A stretch of DNA of 64,000 bases from Stenotrophomonas indicatrix (lineage in GTDB: Bacteria; Pseudomonadota; Gammaproteobacteria; Xanthomonadales; Xanthomonadaceae), in the NCBI GenBank assembly GCA_041545745.1, contig CP168152.1, forward strand, positions 4,276,001-4,340,000. The letters are read 5' to 3'. Positions 36,218-43,957 of the stretch are shown in pieces (position 1 is the stretch's first letter; each line of letters begins with the position of its first letter). A program made the translations under genes and the position numbers. The notes below the pieces were generated by a model that was not told the origin of the DNA, did not search any database, and saw only the letters and a list, made by a program, of their open reading frames with translations.

Positions 36218-37052
36218 TCACACCTCCGGCGCTGCCGGTAAGCAACCACGCGTCCAATGCAGTCTGCACAGCGGTGTCGGCGGCGACGGAACGAAGGTAG
36301 GGCGAGAATGCATGGAAGGTGATTGCTTGATCCGTCACGTACAGGAGCATCTCTCCTGCTTCGGAACGGAAGGCCTGTGCAGCTGCTCGCGTCAGCTGCC
36401 CGCACACAGCATCATCGACCTCAGCGCTTGCACGGGGAAAGTGGATTCCGTTGTAGTCCCGCCCAAGGAACCAGGCGATCACGGGGACGCCCTTCGGCCT
36501 GGACACGTGGAACTGATGCCTGCGGCGCTCTTCGTCATCAAGCTGCCGTTCCTGTCGCCAATCAAAAAGCGACCAGACCGACTTCTGCATGGGGTCCTCG
36601 ATGCGGGACAGGTCTGGTTCTTCGTAGCCGAAGCTGTAGGCGAAGTCAGGCGTATTCGCCTCCGGGAGGGCGCGTTCGAGTTCAAACCACTGCACGTTCA
36701 GCGGGGCCAGACATCGGGATACGCCGCGCGTGCCGGTGTCGTGACAGAGGCTCACCCCCAGCGCCAGAAGCGGCTGCAGGCGGATATGGAACCAGCGGGC
36801 GTCCACTCCGTGCTCAGCCAGAAACCGTTCGATCTGCGTTCCTTCCAGAGAGAAGACCCGGTTCACCACGTTGGCTCCGCGGAACAGACTCTCAAGGTGC
36901 GCACTTGGGCTCAAGCGGAGAACCTCGGGCCAGGGTTGGCCCTCCATTACTGGTATCAGCTCATCAATGTGTATGGCAGGGACACCCGTAGCCAGCGCCC
37001 GCAGCGCGACCGGGTCAAGGTGGTCCGCATGGATGATGACCGTTCTGCTCAT
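36207..37052 (-). CDS. Unrecognised protein of the RiPP-like cluster
   Basis: A 281-residue protein starting MSRTVIIHADHLDPVALRAL, with GGGGAG-like ribosome-site sequence before the ATG. No family is recognised. It has conserved-looking His and aromatic patches (VSLCHDTGTRGVSRC, FAYSFGYEEPDLSRIEDP, WFLGRDYNGIHFP) and no signal or membrane segment, so it is a cytoplasmic enzyme candidate. It overlaps both neighbours (HExxH gene by four bases, methyltransferase by eleven), so it is tightly coupled to peptide modification. Confidence 0.75.
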   Translation of the reverse strand: MSRTVIIHADHLDPVALRALATGVPAIHIDELIPVMEGQPWPEVLRLSPSAHLESLFRGANVVNRVFSLEGTQIERFLAEHGVDARWFHIRLQPLLALGVSLCHDTGTRGVSRCLAPLNVQWFELERALPEANTPDFAYSFGYEEPDLSRIEDPMQKSVWSLFDWRQERQLDDEERRRHQFHVSRPKGVPVIAWFLGRDYNGIHFPRASAEVDDAVCGQLTRAAAQAFRSEAGEMLLYVTDQAITFHAFSPYLRSVAADTAVQTALDAWLLTGSAGGVNAT

Positions 37053-38296
37053 TGATGCCACTCCCCGTAGCAATACTGCCGCTTCATCTCGGCCTGCATC
37101 TGGTCGATCATCTGCCCGACCTCACCATTGATGGCGTCCTTGGTCATCAACCGACCACTGAGATCCTGCTCGATCAGGAAGCCGGCGGCGCAGACGGCCA
37201 ACCTGCGCTGGACGTGGCGCTTGGCGGCTTCACCCAGGTCCGGAGAAATCTCGAGATGACGCTTGAGCAGGCGGTGACACACGTAATAGACGAAGACCGC
37301 GTGGATGTAGGAGGAGTTGGGAATGGGATTGCCGGACCACGGAGACACGACACGGTGCCGGTAGTCATTGGCAACGAAGAACCCGTTGGCAAGCTCCCAT
37401 GCGGCCAGATAGTTGTGGGTGCTTTCATGCATGATGCTTTCCATGCACGCCTCAACAAGAAGTTCCGGGTTATGCGTGTTCAGCAGTCGAATGGAACCTG
37501 GCTGCCTCGGCACATGCTCGGAGCCGTAGCGGCCGGCTTCATCGGACGTGACCTCTGCCGACTTGCGCACGGTGATCCGCCGGACGAAGTTGCGGATGAG
37601 AAGGCCGTACATGGGTTCTGACCGGTCGATCGCTGCCAGCGCCTCTGCCAGCTTTCGCGAGACATGCTCGCGTTCCGCATCGGTCAGCGGTAGGCACGGT
37701 TGGCTCAGCACTCCAGAGCGTGGCTCATGGTGCCGCGCCGGTGGGCTCTCAAGATCCAGCGCGATACAGTCACCCAGCTTCGGCAACTGCCGAAGGGTCC
37801 ACACGCCCGTGGCATCCTTTTCCGCAACGCAGTCTCCAACCGGACTGTAGAGCTGCCACTGCCGTGCCTCTCTCAAATACCTGTCGGTCCGTCCCTGCGC
37901 CAGCTCGGCGATCGACTTCTCCCGAGCGATGATATCGTGCAGCGCGCCAAGCGCGCGGGCCTGTTCCTCTGCCCTCTCCTGCTCGTCGGCTCCTGACTCC
38001 ACCCTGCCCTTCCGCGCAGACTCCAGGCACAGATATTGCTCGCAGAATTCGGAACTGAGCAGCACACGGGCTTGGCGATCGGGCCCGATTGACTGGTAAA
38101 TCTGGTGCATGGCACGAGTCGTGACTCCGTATTTCTGGTCAGCAAGCACTTCCTGAAGTCGCGCTCTCATCCTGCGGAGTCTTGACCACAGGATGCCCTC
38201 GACGACCGACTCCATGCATTCTGATGTGTCTGCGATCTCCATCAGGCAGATCGGGCTTCTTACATCAGTCCGTTTCGCCTGGGTCATCGAATTCAT
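37049..38296 (-). CDS. HExxH-motif putative peptide-modification enzyme (aKG-HExxH peptide beta-hydroxylase type)
   Basis: A 415-residue protein. HESTH at residues 290-294 sits in ACMESIMHESTHNYLAAWE, followed by VVSPWSGNPIPNSSYIHAVF with H332 as likely third ligand. This C-terminal layout is that of the HExxH-motif domain found next to RiPP precursors, a family reported as 2-oxoglutarate-dependent peptide beta-hydroxylases. The N-terminal half (residues 30-150) is helical and charged. The ATG at 38296 has GGAGGAG a few bases upstream. It follows the precursor gene after 170 bases. Confidence 0.78.
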   Translation of the reverse strand: MNSMTQAKRTDVRSPICLMEIADTSECMESVVEGILWSRLRRMRARLQEVLADQKYGVTTRAMHQIYQSIGPDRQARVLLSSEFCEQYLCLESARKGRVESGADEQERAEEQARALGALHDIIAREKSIAELAQGRTDRYLREARQWQLYSPVGDCVAEKDATGVWTLRQLPKLGDCIALDLESPPARHHEPRSGVLSQPCLPLTDAEREHVSRKLAEALAAIDRSEPMYGLLIRNFVRRITVRKSAEVTSDEAGRYGSEHVPRQPGSIRLLNTHNPELLVEACMESIMHESTHNYLAAWELANGFFVANDYRHRVVSPWSGNPIPNSSYIHAVFVYYVCHRLLKRHLEISPDLGEAAKRHVQRRLAVCAAGFLIEQDLSGRLMTKDAINGEVGQMIDQMQAEMKRQYCYGEWHQ

Positions 38297-38436
38297 TTTT
38301 CTCCTCCATGCAGTCATCGCCGTCCTCGCTACTTGCACCTGGCCGCTCTTATCCACCCTTCAAATCCAACTTGAGGCCAAAGATCGAAAACCACCTCTGG
38401 CGTCTATAGGCTCTGCATGACAGTGATCTACGTGCA

Positions 38437-38460
38437 AGGGGCGGAGAGATCCCCGCCCCT
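38437..38460 (-). terminator. Hairpin between precursor and modification genes (attenuator-like)
   Basis: AGGGGCGG pairs with CCGCCCCT seven bases after the precursor stop, read leftward. There is no T run, so it probably protects the precursor mRNA end or partly attenuates read-through. It would keep the peptide in excess over the enzymes. Confidence 0.6.
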
Positions 38461-38466
38461 CTCCCT

Positions 38467-38775
38467 TCAGACGTCGAATCGGGAATCGGCGGAACTGCGC
38501 GAAGCAAATGCCACCTGCTTGCTCGCCGTGTCGTGATGGTGATGCGACCCGATAGAATCGGAGTGATGGTGCCCATCTGCGAGAAGCGCAGATTTTTCGT
38601 CTGTGAACTCACTAATGCTCAGGGACTGCATATCCGCCTGGATGGACGTCGACGCCGCAATATCATTGGCGAAAGTTCCGTTCGATGCAGCAGCAGAAGC
38701 CGAACCTGCGGCCGCGACACCCGCAATGATCAGCGTGAGGGACGAGAGAGTCTTCACAGCAGTGCGTTGGGTCAT
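38467..38775 (-). CDS. Putative RiPP precursor: exported His-rich peptide
   Basis: A 102-residue peptide. Residues 1-29 look like a Sec signal (TLSSLTLIIAGVAAAGSASA, AxA site). A Ser/Ala/Asp-rich middle follows, then DGHHHSDS (67-74) and GSHHHHDT (76-83), then KQVAFASRSSADSRFDV. The ATG has GGAG upstream. Position ahead of an HExxH enzyme gene, small size and low-complexity core support a modified peptide, perhaps a metal ligand. A plain periplasmic His-rich metal-binding protein is the alternative. Confidence 0.65.
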   Translation of the reverse strand: MTQRTAVKTLSSLTLIIAGVAAAGSASAAASNGTFANDIAASTSIQADMQSLSISEFTDEKSALLADGHHHSDSIGSHHHHDTASKQVAFASRSSADSRFDV

Positions 38776-39220
38776 TTTTCTTTACTCCATGTAATGGTGG
38801 GCATTGGATCTTCTGAGCTGCGAACGTGATCAGCGTTGTGGCTCAACTTGATTCAACGGCCCGCCGGTATCCAGCTGCAACCTCGCTGCTGTGCCGCGCA
38901 CAGCTTCCGCCGGGCTTGGGCGGTTGCGCCCCAGCTTTCACTACGTCCAGAGGGCAACCATCACGGGTTGAGTGCTTGCATTTGCACTTGTGTGCTGGCC
39001 CTGAAAGGACGTCACTGTCGCTAACGTCTTGGCCAAAGATGGGGATGGCGCGACGTTCACCCATATCGCCACGTGTCAGAAGCAGCGTTCTCAGCGAATT
39101 CAAGAAGAGATTCGTGCGAGAACCGACATAGTAGACCTGCTACAGAATTGACGATCTGTATTGGCACTCACACACTTCCCCGCATGTCCTGTGCAAGGCA
39201 GCCTAGGAAGGGGAGTATTC
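38776..39220. other. Divergent control region of the RiPP-like cluster
   Basis: A 445-base gap between the precursor gene and the XRE gene. No credible gene is present. The right part, near 39060-39170, is AT-richer and should hold the promoters. A small dyad GTAGACCTGCTAC lies near 39130. The XRE protein may bind here; no operator is proven. Confidence 0.5.
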
Positions 39221-39571
39221 ATGGAGTTCCGCACTGATTCACTGTCAGCCCGGATCCGCGTTGCGCGTATCAGCAACGGGCTATCTCAAACCGATCTCGC
39301 CAAAGCCCTGAACGTGAATCGGGCGACGGTGGGCCACTGGGAGCGCGAACTAGGCTTCGTGCCGTCTATCGACCACCTGCATGCGCTGAGCAGGGTCACG
39401 TGCGTGAGCGAATCTTGGCTGATTTCGGGTGACACCATCGCCGATGGTGGGAAGCCGGAAGGAATGCGCCTGCAAATGGAAGCCCGCATGTTGACGGCAT
39501 CGCGCAACCTTCCGATCTCCTTCCTCGACCACATTGTTGAGTTGATGAGGTCTGCCGAACGCCATATCTGA
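39221..39571 (+). CDS. XRE-family helix-turn-helix regulator
   Basis: A 116-residue protein. The HTH occupies about residues 8-62 (IRVARISNGLSQTDLAKALNV, then RATVGHWERELGFVPS), the Cro/CI fold. The short C-terminal part has no known ligand domain. The ATG at 39221 has a GGAAGGGGAG stretch upstream. It is divergent from the precursor gene and therefore a likely local regulator of the cluster. Confidence 0.85.
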   Translation: MEFRTDSLSARIRVARISNGLSQTDLAKALNVNRATVGHWERELGFVPSIDHLHALSRVTCVSESWLISGDTIADGGKPEGMRLQMEARMLTASRNLPISFLDHIVELMRSAERHI

Positions 39572-39699
39572 CGTCGTCCCGACGACTGAACCACACGTAG
39601 TGGCTGGCCGGACAAATCCTAGATGCCCTGCCGAAGTATTCCGATGGTGATCGGCACGTCGCCCCCTCACCATCAAGCGCCCTCTGCAGGAAACCACAC

Positions 39700-41205
39700 A
39701 TGAGCCTGGCGCTGGTCCACAGCCGTGCCCGCGCCGGGGTCGACGCCCCGCTGGTGCGGATCGAAGTGCATCTCTCCGGTGGCCTACCCGTCACCCAGAT
39801 TGTCGGCCTGGCCGAGACCAGCGTGCGCGAGTCGCGCGAGCGTGTGCGTGCCGCCCTGCTCTGCGCGCGCTTCGACTTCCCGCAGCGTCGCATCACCCTC
39901 AACCTCGCGCCCGCCGACCTGCCCAAGGAAGGCGGGCGCTACGACTTGGCGATTGCCCTTGGCATCCTCGCCGCCAGCGGTCAGGTCGATCCGCAATCGC
40001 TGCTGCAGTACGAGTTCCTCGGCGAGCTGGGCCTGACCGGCGAACTACGACCGGTATCCGGCGCGCTGCCCGCCGCAATCGCCGCCGCCGAAGCCGGGCG
40101 CATCCTGATCGTGCCGCCGGGCAACGCTGCCGAAGCTGCCCTCGCGCAGCATGCCGATGTGCGCGTGGCGCGCACTCTATTGGAATGCTGTGCCGGGCTC
40201 GGGAATCCACGTTTGCTGCCGCAGGTGGAGCGCGTCGACACCACACCGCTGCCATTGCCGGATCTGGCCGACGTACGCGGGCAGGCGCTCGCACGCAGGG
40301 CGTTGGAAGTCGCCGCCGCTGGTGGTCATCATCTATTGCTGATTGGCAGCCCCGGCTGCGGCAAGACCCTGCTGGCCTCGCGCCTGCCCAGCCTGCTGCC
40401 GGATTCCGAAGAGATTGATGCCCTGCAGTTGGCGGCCATCACCTCGGTCAGTGGCGAAGGGCTGGACCCAAAGCGCTGGCGGCAGCGGCCGTTCCGGGCG
40501 CCGCACCACAGCGCGAGCGCGGCGGCGTTGGTGGGGGGCGGTAATCCGCCCTGCCCCGGCGAGATCTCGCTGGCGCACCATGGCGTGCTGTTCCTGGATG
40601 AACTGCCGGAGTGGAACCGCAGCGCATTGGAAACCCTGCGCGAACCGCTGGAGTCGGGTCACATCCGCATCTCCCGCGCGGCGCGCAGCGTGGTCTACCC
40701 GGCACGCTTCCAACTAGTGGCGGCGATGAACCCCTGTCCCTGCGGCTGGGCCGGCGACCGCAGCAACCGTTGCCTGTGCAGCGACGAGCGCATCACCCGC
40801 TACCGCGCACGGGTATCGGGCCCGCTGCTGGATCGCATCGACCTGCACATCAACGTGAGCCGCATGGATGCGGTGGAGTTGCGCGAGAGCACACCCTTGG
40901 GCGAGCCCAGCGCCAGCGTGCGTACGCGGGTGGAAGCGGCACATGCGCGGCAACAGTCGCGTGGTGGCCTCAACGCGCACCTGCCTCCTGCCGCCCTGCG
41001 TGCGTGCACGCGCTTGAGCGAAGCAGACCAGGACCTGCTGGAACACGCCATCGAGCGCCTGCAGCTGTCGGCGCGGGCGATGCATCGCATCCTGCGGGTG
41101 GCACGCACCATTGCCGATCTGGCCGAAAGCGAGACCATCCAGACCGCGCATCTTGCTGAGGCCATCGGCTATCGGCAGCTGGATCGGGGAAGACCCGGCA
41201 CATAG
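39700..41205 (+). CDS. comM: YifB/ComM-family Mg-chelatase-like AAA+ ATPase
   Basis: A 501-residue helicase. The N-terminal Lon-S5-like domain (VDAPLVRIEVHLSGGLP, RITLNLAPADLPKEGGRYDL) is followed by the AAA core with Walker A GSPGCGKT near residues 217-224 and Walker B in VLFLDELPEW, the zinc-binding-like CPCGWAGDRSNRCLCS segment, and the Mg-chelatase C-terminal domain. ComM drives branch migration during natural transformation. Full length, own promoter region. Confidence 0.93.
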   Translation: MSLALVHSRARAGVDAPLVRIEVHLSGGLPVTQIVGLAETSVRESRERVRAALLCARFDFPQRRITLNLAPADLPKEGGRYDLAIALGILAASGQVDPQSLLQYEFLGELGLTGELRPVSGALPAAIAAAEAGRILIVPPGNAAEAALAQHADVRVARTLLECCAGLGNPRLLPQVERVDTTPLPLPDLADVRGQALARRALEVAAAGGHHLLLIGSPGCGKTLLASRLPSLLPDSEEIDALQLAAITSVSGEGLDPKRWRQRPFRAPHHSASAAALVGGGNPPCPGEISLAHHGVLFLDELPEWNRSALETLREPLESGHIRISRAARSVVYPARFQLVAAMNPCPCGWAGDRSNRCLCSDERITRYRARVSGPLLDRIDLHINVSRMDAVELRESTPLGEPSASVRTRVEAAHARQQSRGGLNAHLPPAALRACTRLSEADQDLLEHAIERLQLSARAMHRILRVARTIADLAESETIQTAHLAEAIGYRQLDRGRPGT

Positions 41206-41492
41206 CGCTCCCGTTTTCGCGCTGTTGACTTGTTTGGCTATCGCGGGTGAATCATCTTGTCTGCCACACAGCTGCAACCCGGCGATGTGCGCGCAAGACC
41301 CGCGAATGAGGGCGCCGCAGCTGCACTGTGGTCAGCTTGTACGTCGGCACACTACAGATCGTCGACGAGATGAGCATAGTTAGCTGATCACCGACGAGGC
41401 GATGCAGCCAACTGCTGGCGACGACCACGTCGTCGAAGCTCGTCGCGGAACGACGCCACCCATCGCACACGCGGCGGCTCGACGATGCGCGG

Positions 41493-41708
41493 TCAGCGTT
41501 GCGCGGAACGCTTGCCGAACCCGGCCATCAGACCGACGCTGGTACCGATCAGTGCTCCGAAACCACCCCACTTGGCCGGTTCGCTCACTGACAGCACGGT
41601 GCCGCTCACGCCCATGTCCATGCCCAGGCCGGTCAGCGCGCATAGTATGCCGGCGGCAATCCAGTAGGCCGGTTTTCCGGGTAGTTCGAACTTCATCTGA
41701 TCGATCAT
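41493..41708 (-). CDS. Small membrane protein
   Basis: A 71-residue protein with two hydrophobic helices (AYWIAAGILCALTGLGMDMG and WGGFGALIGTSVGLMAGF) separated by a short loop. AGAGG lies eight bases before the ATG. It is in the 690-base interval between comM and the JmjC gene; the flanks 41206-41492 and 41709-41896 hold nothing recognised. The family is unknown. Confidence 0.6.
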   Translation of the reverse strand: MIDQMKFELPGKPAYWIAAGILCALTGLGMDMGVSGTVLSVSEPAKWGGFGALIGTSVGLMAGFGKRSAQR

Positions 41709-41896
41709 TTTTCTTGCCTCTCTTCAGTAGGAATACATACGGTTGTGGCCTTGCATGCGGCGTGCCTTGCGCAAACTGCTTGCTCTCAGTCTGCCTGCCC
41801 GCAGGCTGCTTCGCTCTGGACATGCCCGCTCCAAGCATTCGCCCGACGCATGCATGGTCCATGCGGTAACCGCTAACACGGAGTTAATACATCCCC

Positions 41897-42682
41897 TCAG
41901 TCCTGCTCGAAGCCCTCGTTCAATCCGCGCATCAGGCGCCCCTGCAGGTCGGCGATGCGATGATTCGCCATCGACTGTCGCATGAAAGCTGATACCTCGG
42001 CCAGTGCTTTGGACGAGGCTACTTTGCTCAGGCAGACGCCGATCAGCGCTGCAAATTCACCGAGTTCGCGCGGGTCCGGTTCTACCGCCGGATCGAAGCG
42101 GACCCTGCGGCGCAGGCGCACGTCGCTGAGCGCTAGTTTCCGCACCAACTGCTCGACGAACTGACCCAGGTTGAGGCCGATTGTGGCGAAGGTGATGTGG
42201 ATCGAGGCGTGCTCGTTGGCACGCGCCTCGTGCATGAAGCCTCGCGGCATGTACAGCACGTCACCGCAGCGCCGGAGAATCGGCGTGGGCGGCCTCGATG
42301 AAGCGTGTCTGGCCGCATCGAAGCCCATGTCGGCATTCGGCAGATCGGCCTGATTGGCATAACCGGAATGCCAGTACCACTGCTTTTGGCCGAGCACCTG
42401 CACGACGAAGATGTCGTCCAGGTCGTAATGCGGCTGGAAGCCCTGGCTGAACGGCGGGGTCATGTAGAGGTTGGCACGGATCGGGATATGCAGCACCTGC
42501 TCCAGCCCGCGGCAGAACCGGCTCAAACTGGGCAAGTAGTGCTCGATGTGGGCCACGCGCACAGTCGAGCCATCGCGCAGTTCGCGCAGTTCGCGCAGTT
42601 CGCGCAGTTCGCGCAGTTCGCGCAGCATCTGACGAACGTCGGCCGCAGGACTGGGTGACTGGGTAAACGGCACCGCCAGCAT
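41897..42682 (-). CDS. JmjC/cupin-4-type Fe(II) oxygenase-like protein, 5-prime end next to IS debris
   Basis: A 261-residue protein from the ATG at 42682 (an in-frame GTG at 42739 adds 19 residues that overlap transposase debris). The iron motif HYD (H85, D87) in QPHYDLDDIFVVQVLG and H151 in YMPRGFMHEA, followed by ASIHITFA, identify a JmjC/cupin-like 2-oxoglutarate oxygenase related to ribosomal oxygenases. The family is often longer at the N-terminus, so this copy may be truncated. A 9-bp repeat gives five LRE triplets in a row before the domain. Confidence 0.7.
   Translation of the reverse strand: MLAVPFTQSPSPAADVRQMLRELRELRELRELRELRDGSTVRVAHIEHYLPSLSRFCRGLEQVLHIPIRANLYMTPPFSQGFQPHYDLDDIFVVQVLGQKQWYWHSGYANQADLPNADMGFDAARHASSRPPTPILRRCGDVLYMPRGFMHEARANEHASIHITFATIGLNLGQFVEQLVRKLALSDVRLRRRVRFDPAVEPDPRELGEFAALIGVCLSKVASSKALAEVSAFMRQSMANHRIADLQGRLMRGLNEGFEQD
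42575..42625. repeat. In-frame 9-bp tandem repeat in the JmjC gene
   Basis: GCGCAGTTC occurs five times in perfect tandem plus a partial sixth copy. Read leftward it encodes Leu-Arg-Glu triplets. Copy-number change would lengthen or shorten a helix without frameshift. Confidence 0.95.
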
Positions 42683-42717
42683 CTTGCCACCGCGCACGGC
42701 GTCTGGATCATCGGAGC

Positions 42718-42804
42718 ATGACCGTGAATTCCAAAACACAACTACAGTCGACTTTGGAGCAGGTCCGCGCTTTTTACGACAGCAGCTTGGCGGTGACGCT
42801 CTAG
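42718..42804 (+). pseudogene. N-terminal remnant of an integrase/transposase-like gene
   Basis: An ATG-led frame of 28 codons, with TLEQVRAFYDSSLAVTL before a TAG. The LEQVRAF start resembles the N-terminus of DDE integrase-type transposases. It ends abruptly, and IS3-like sequence begins 12 bases later. It is a fragment at best. Confidence 0.35.
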
Positions 42805-42816
42805 AACGCGGACCAC

Positions 42817-43325
42817 GTGCAGACGCATGTGCTTATCGCCGCGCAGTTGCGCCACTTCGGCTACGCCCGTTGTCCGCGACACAAGCGGCCCGGACGATGG
42901 GGCACCCCGGCAATGACACCCGCAGCGGTCAGCAACCTGTTGGAGCGGGACTTTGCTGGCTTCGAGCCGGGAACTAAATGGGTCACCGATATCACCGAGA
43001 TCAAGACCCGACAGGAAAAGGTGTATCTGTGCACCGTGCTGGATCTGTTCGACCAGCGTGGGGTGGGGTGGTCGACACGCCACCGGCAGAACCGCCAGAT
43101 GGTTATCCGGGTCCTGCAGATGGCGCTCTGGCAGCGGCGCGGCATGCAGGCCAGGATCCTGCGTTCTGATCGCGGCAGCCAGTTCCGCGGTGGTGACTAG
43201 CAGCGCCATCTATGGCCAACAGACTGGTCTGTTCAATGAGCGCAGTGGGACATTGTGGCGACAACGCTGCCTGCGAAGGCCTCTTTGGAATGCTCAAGCG
43301 TGAGCGGATCTATCGGATCAGCCAC
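42817..43325 (+). pseudogene. Degenerate IS3-family transposase (OrfB) remnant
   Basis: Integrase-core similarity is split over two frames. The first, to 43200, has WVTDITEIKTRQEKVYLCTV (first Asp) and RILRSDRGSQFRGGD (second Asp), then a stop. The second, from about 43212, has NRLVCSMSAVGHCGDNAACE with the final Glu and GLFGMLKRERIYR. The N-terminal HTH and the C-terminus are lost and no terminal inverted repeats were seen. It is an inactive IS remnant whose insertion may have affected the neighbouring JmjC gene. Confidence 0.85.
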
Positions 43326-43468
43326 CTATCGGCTACCGGCAGCTGGACCGGGGCAAGCCAGGCAACTAGCGCTCCGCAGCATGCACGAAGGAATCAGATT
43401 CATCTGATATCTGCCATGCCACCTGCGCCCTGACCATTTCCGCGAGCCCATACACAAGGAGACGCGGT

Positions 43469-43921
43469 TTGCTCAGGATGCTCATCATGGGCGGGCAGGA
43501 AGCCGCCCGTCAGCGGATATCAAGGACGATAGGACGGCGCGGCCTGATCCGCATGGAATCGATCTACAGCGTGGACAGCGGTCTGTCGGTGCTGGAGTGG
43601 CGCAACTACGATCTGGTGGGAACGTTCCTGGCGGCCGGTCTTGGCAAGCGCCTGCAGGAGTCGTTCGTGCTGCGCGATGCGAAGGTGCAGCTGGTGCTGT
43701 TCGGCATGGGGTTGAGCGAGGAAGTCGCCAGCATCCGCCTGCGTCTGCGCGCGCAGGGGCTACCGTCGCCGATTCTGGTCCGGACCGACTTTGACAGCTA
43801 CGACGAGTCGCTGTTCTGGCGATCGCTGACGTCGCACATGATCCTGCCGTCGGTACTGGAGGGCACTGGCCCCCTCCCCGCCGTGGGCGACGCGTGCGAC
43901 CATGCAGGACCCAGTCCCTAG
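43469..43921 (+). CDS. Hypothetical protein upstream of the helicase-nuclease gene
   Basis: A 150-residue protein. The TTG at 43469 is preferred because AGGAG lies seven bases upstream; an in-frame ATG follows three codons later. The alternating strands and helices (MLRMLIMGGQEAARQRI, YDLVGTFLAAGLG, VQLVLFGMGLSEEV) suggest a receiver-like or Rossmann-like fold, but no phospho-acceptor pattern is convincing. It ends 36 bases before the large helicase gene on the same strand, so the two may form an operon. Confidence 0.65.
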   Translation: MLRMLIMGGQEAARQRISRTIGRRGLIRMESIYSVDSGLSVLEWRNYDLVGTFLAAGLGKRLQESFVLRDAKVQLVLFGMGLSEEVASIRLRLRAQGLPSPILVRTDFDSYDESLFWRSLTSHMILPSVLEGTGPLPAVGDACDHAGPSP

Positions 43922-43957
43922 CGGTGCCTGCCTCGCCAGGTGCCCGCCCAGCCATTC

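Noticed and set aside
37049..38296. Zinc metalloprotease based on HESTH
   Set aside because: The context (small precursor, methyltransferase, permeases) and the distal PWSG...IHAVFVYY pattern fit the RiPP-associated HExxH family better. A protease role is not excluded but is less likely.
42575..42625. Possible phase-variable repeat
   Set aside because: The unit is 9 bases, a multiple of three, so slippage changes length but does not switch the frame.
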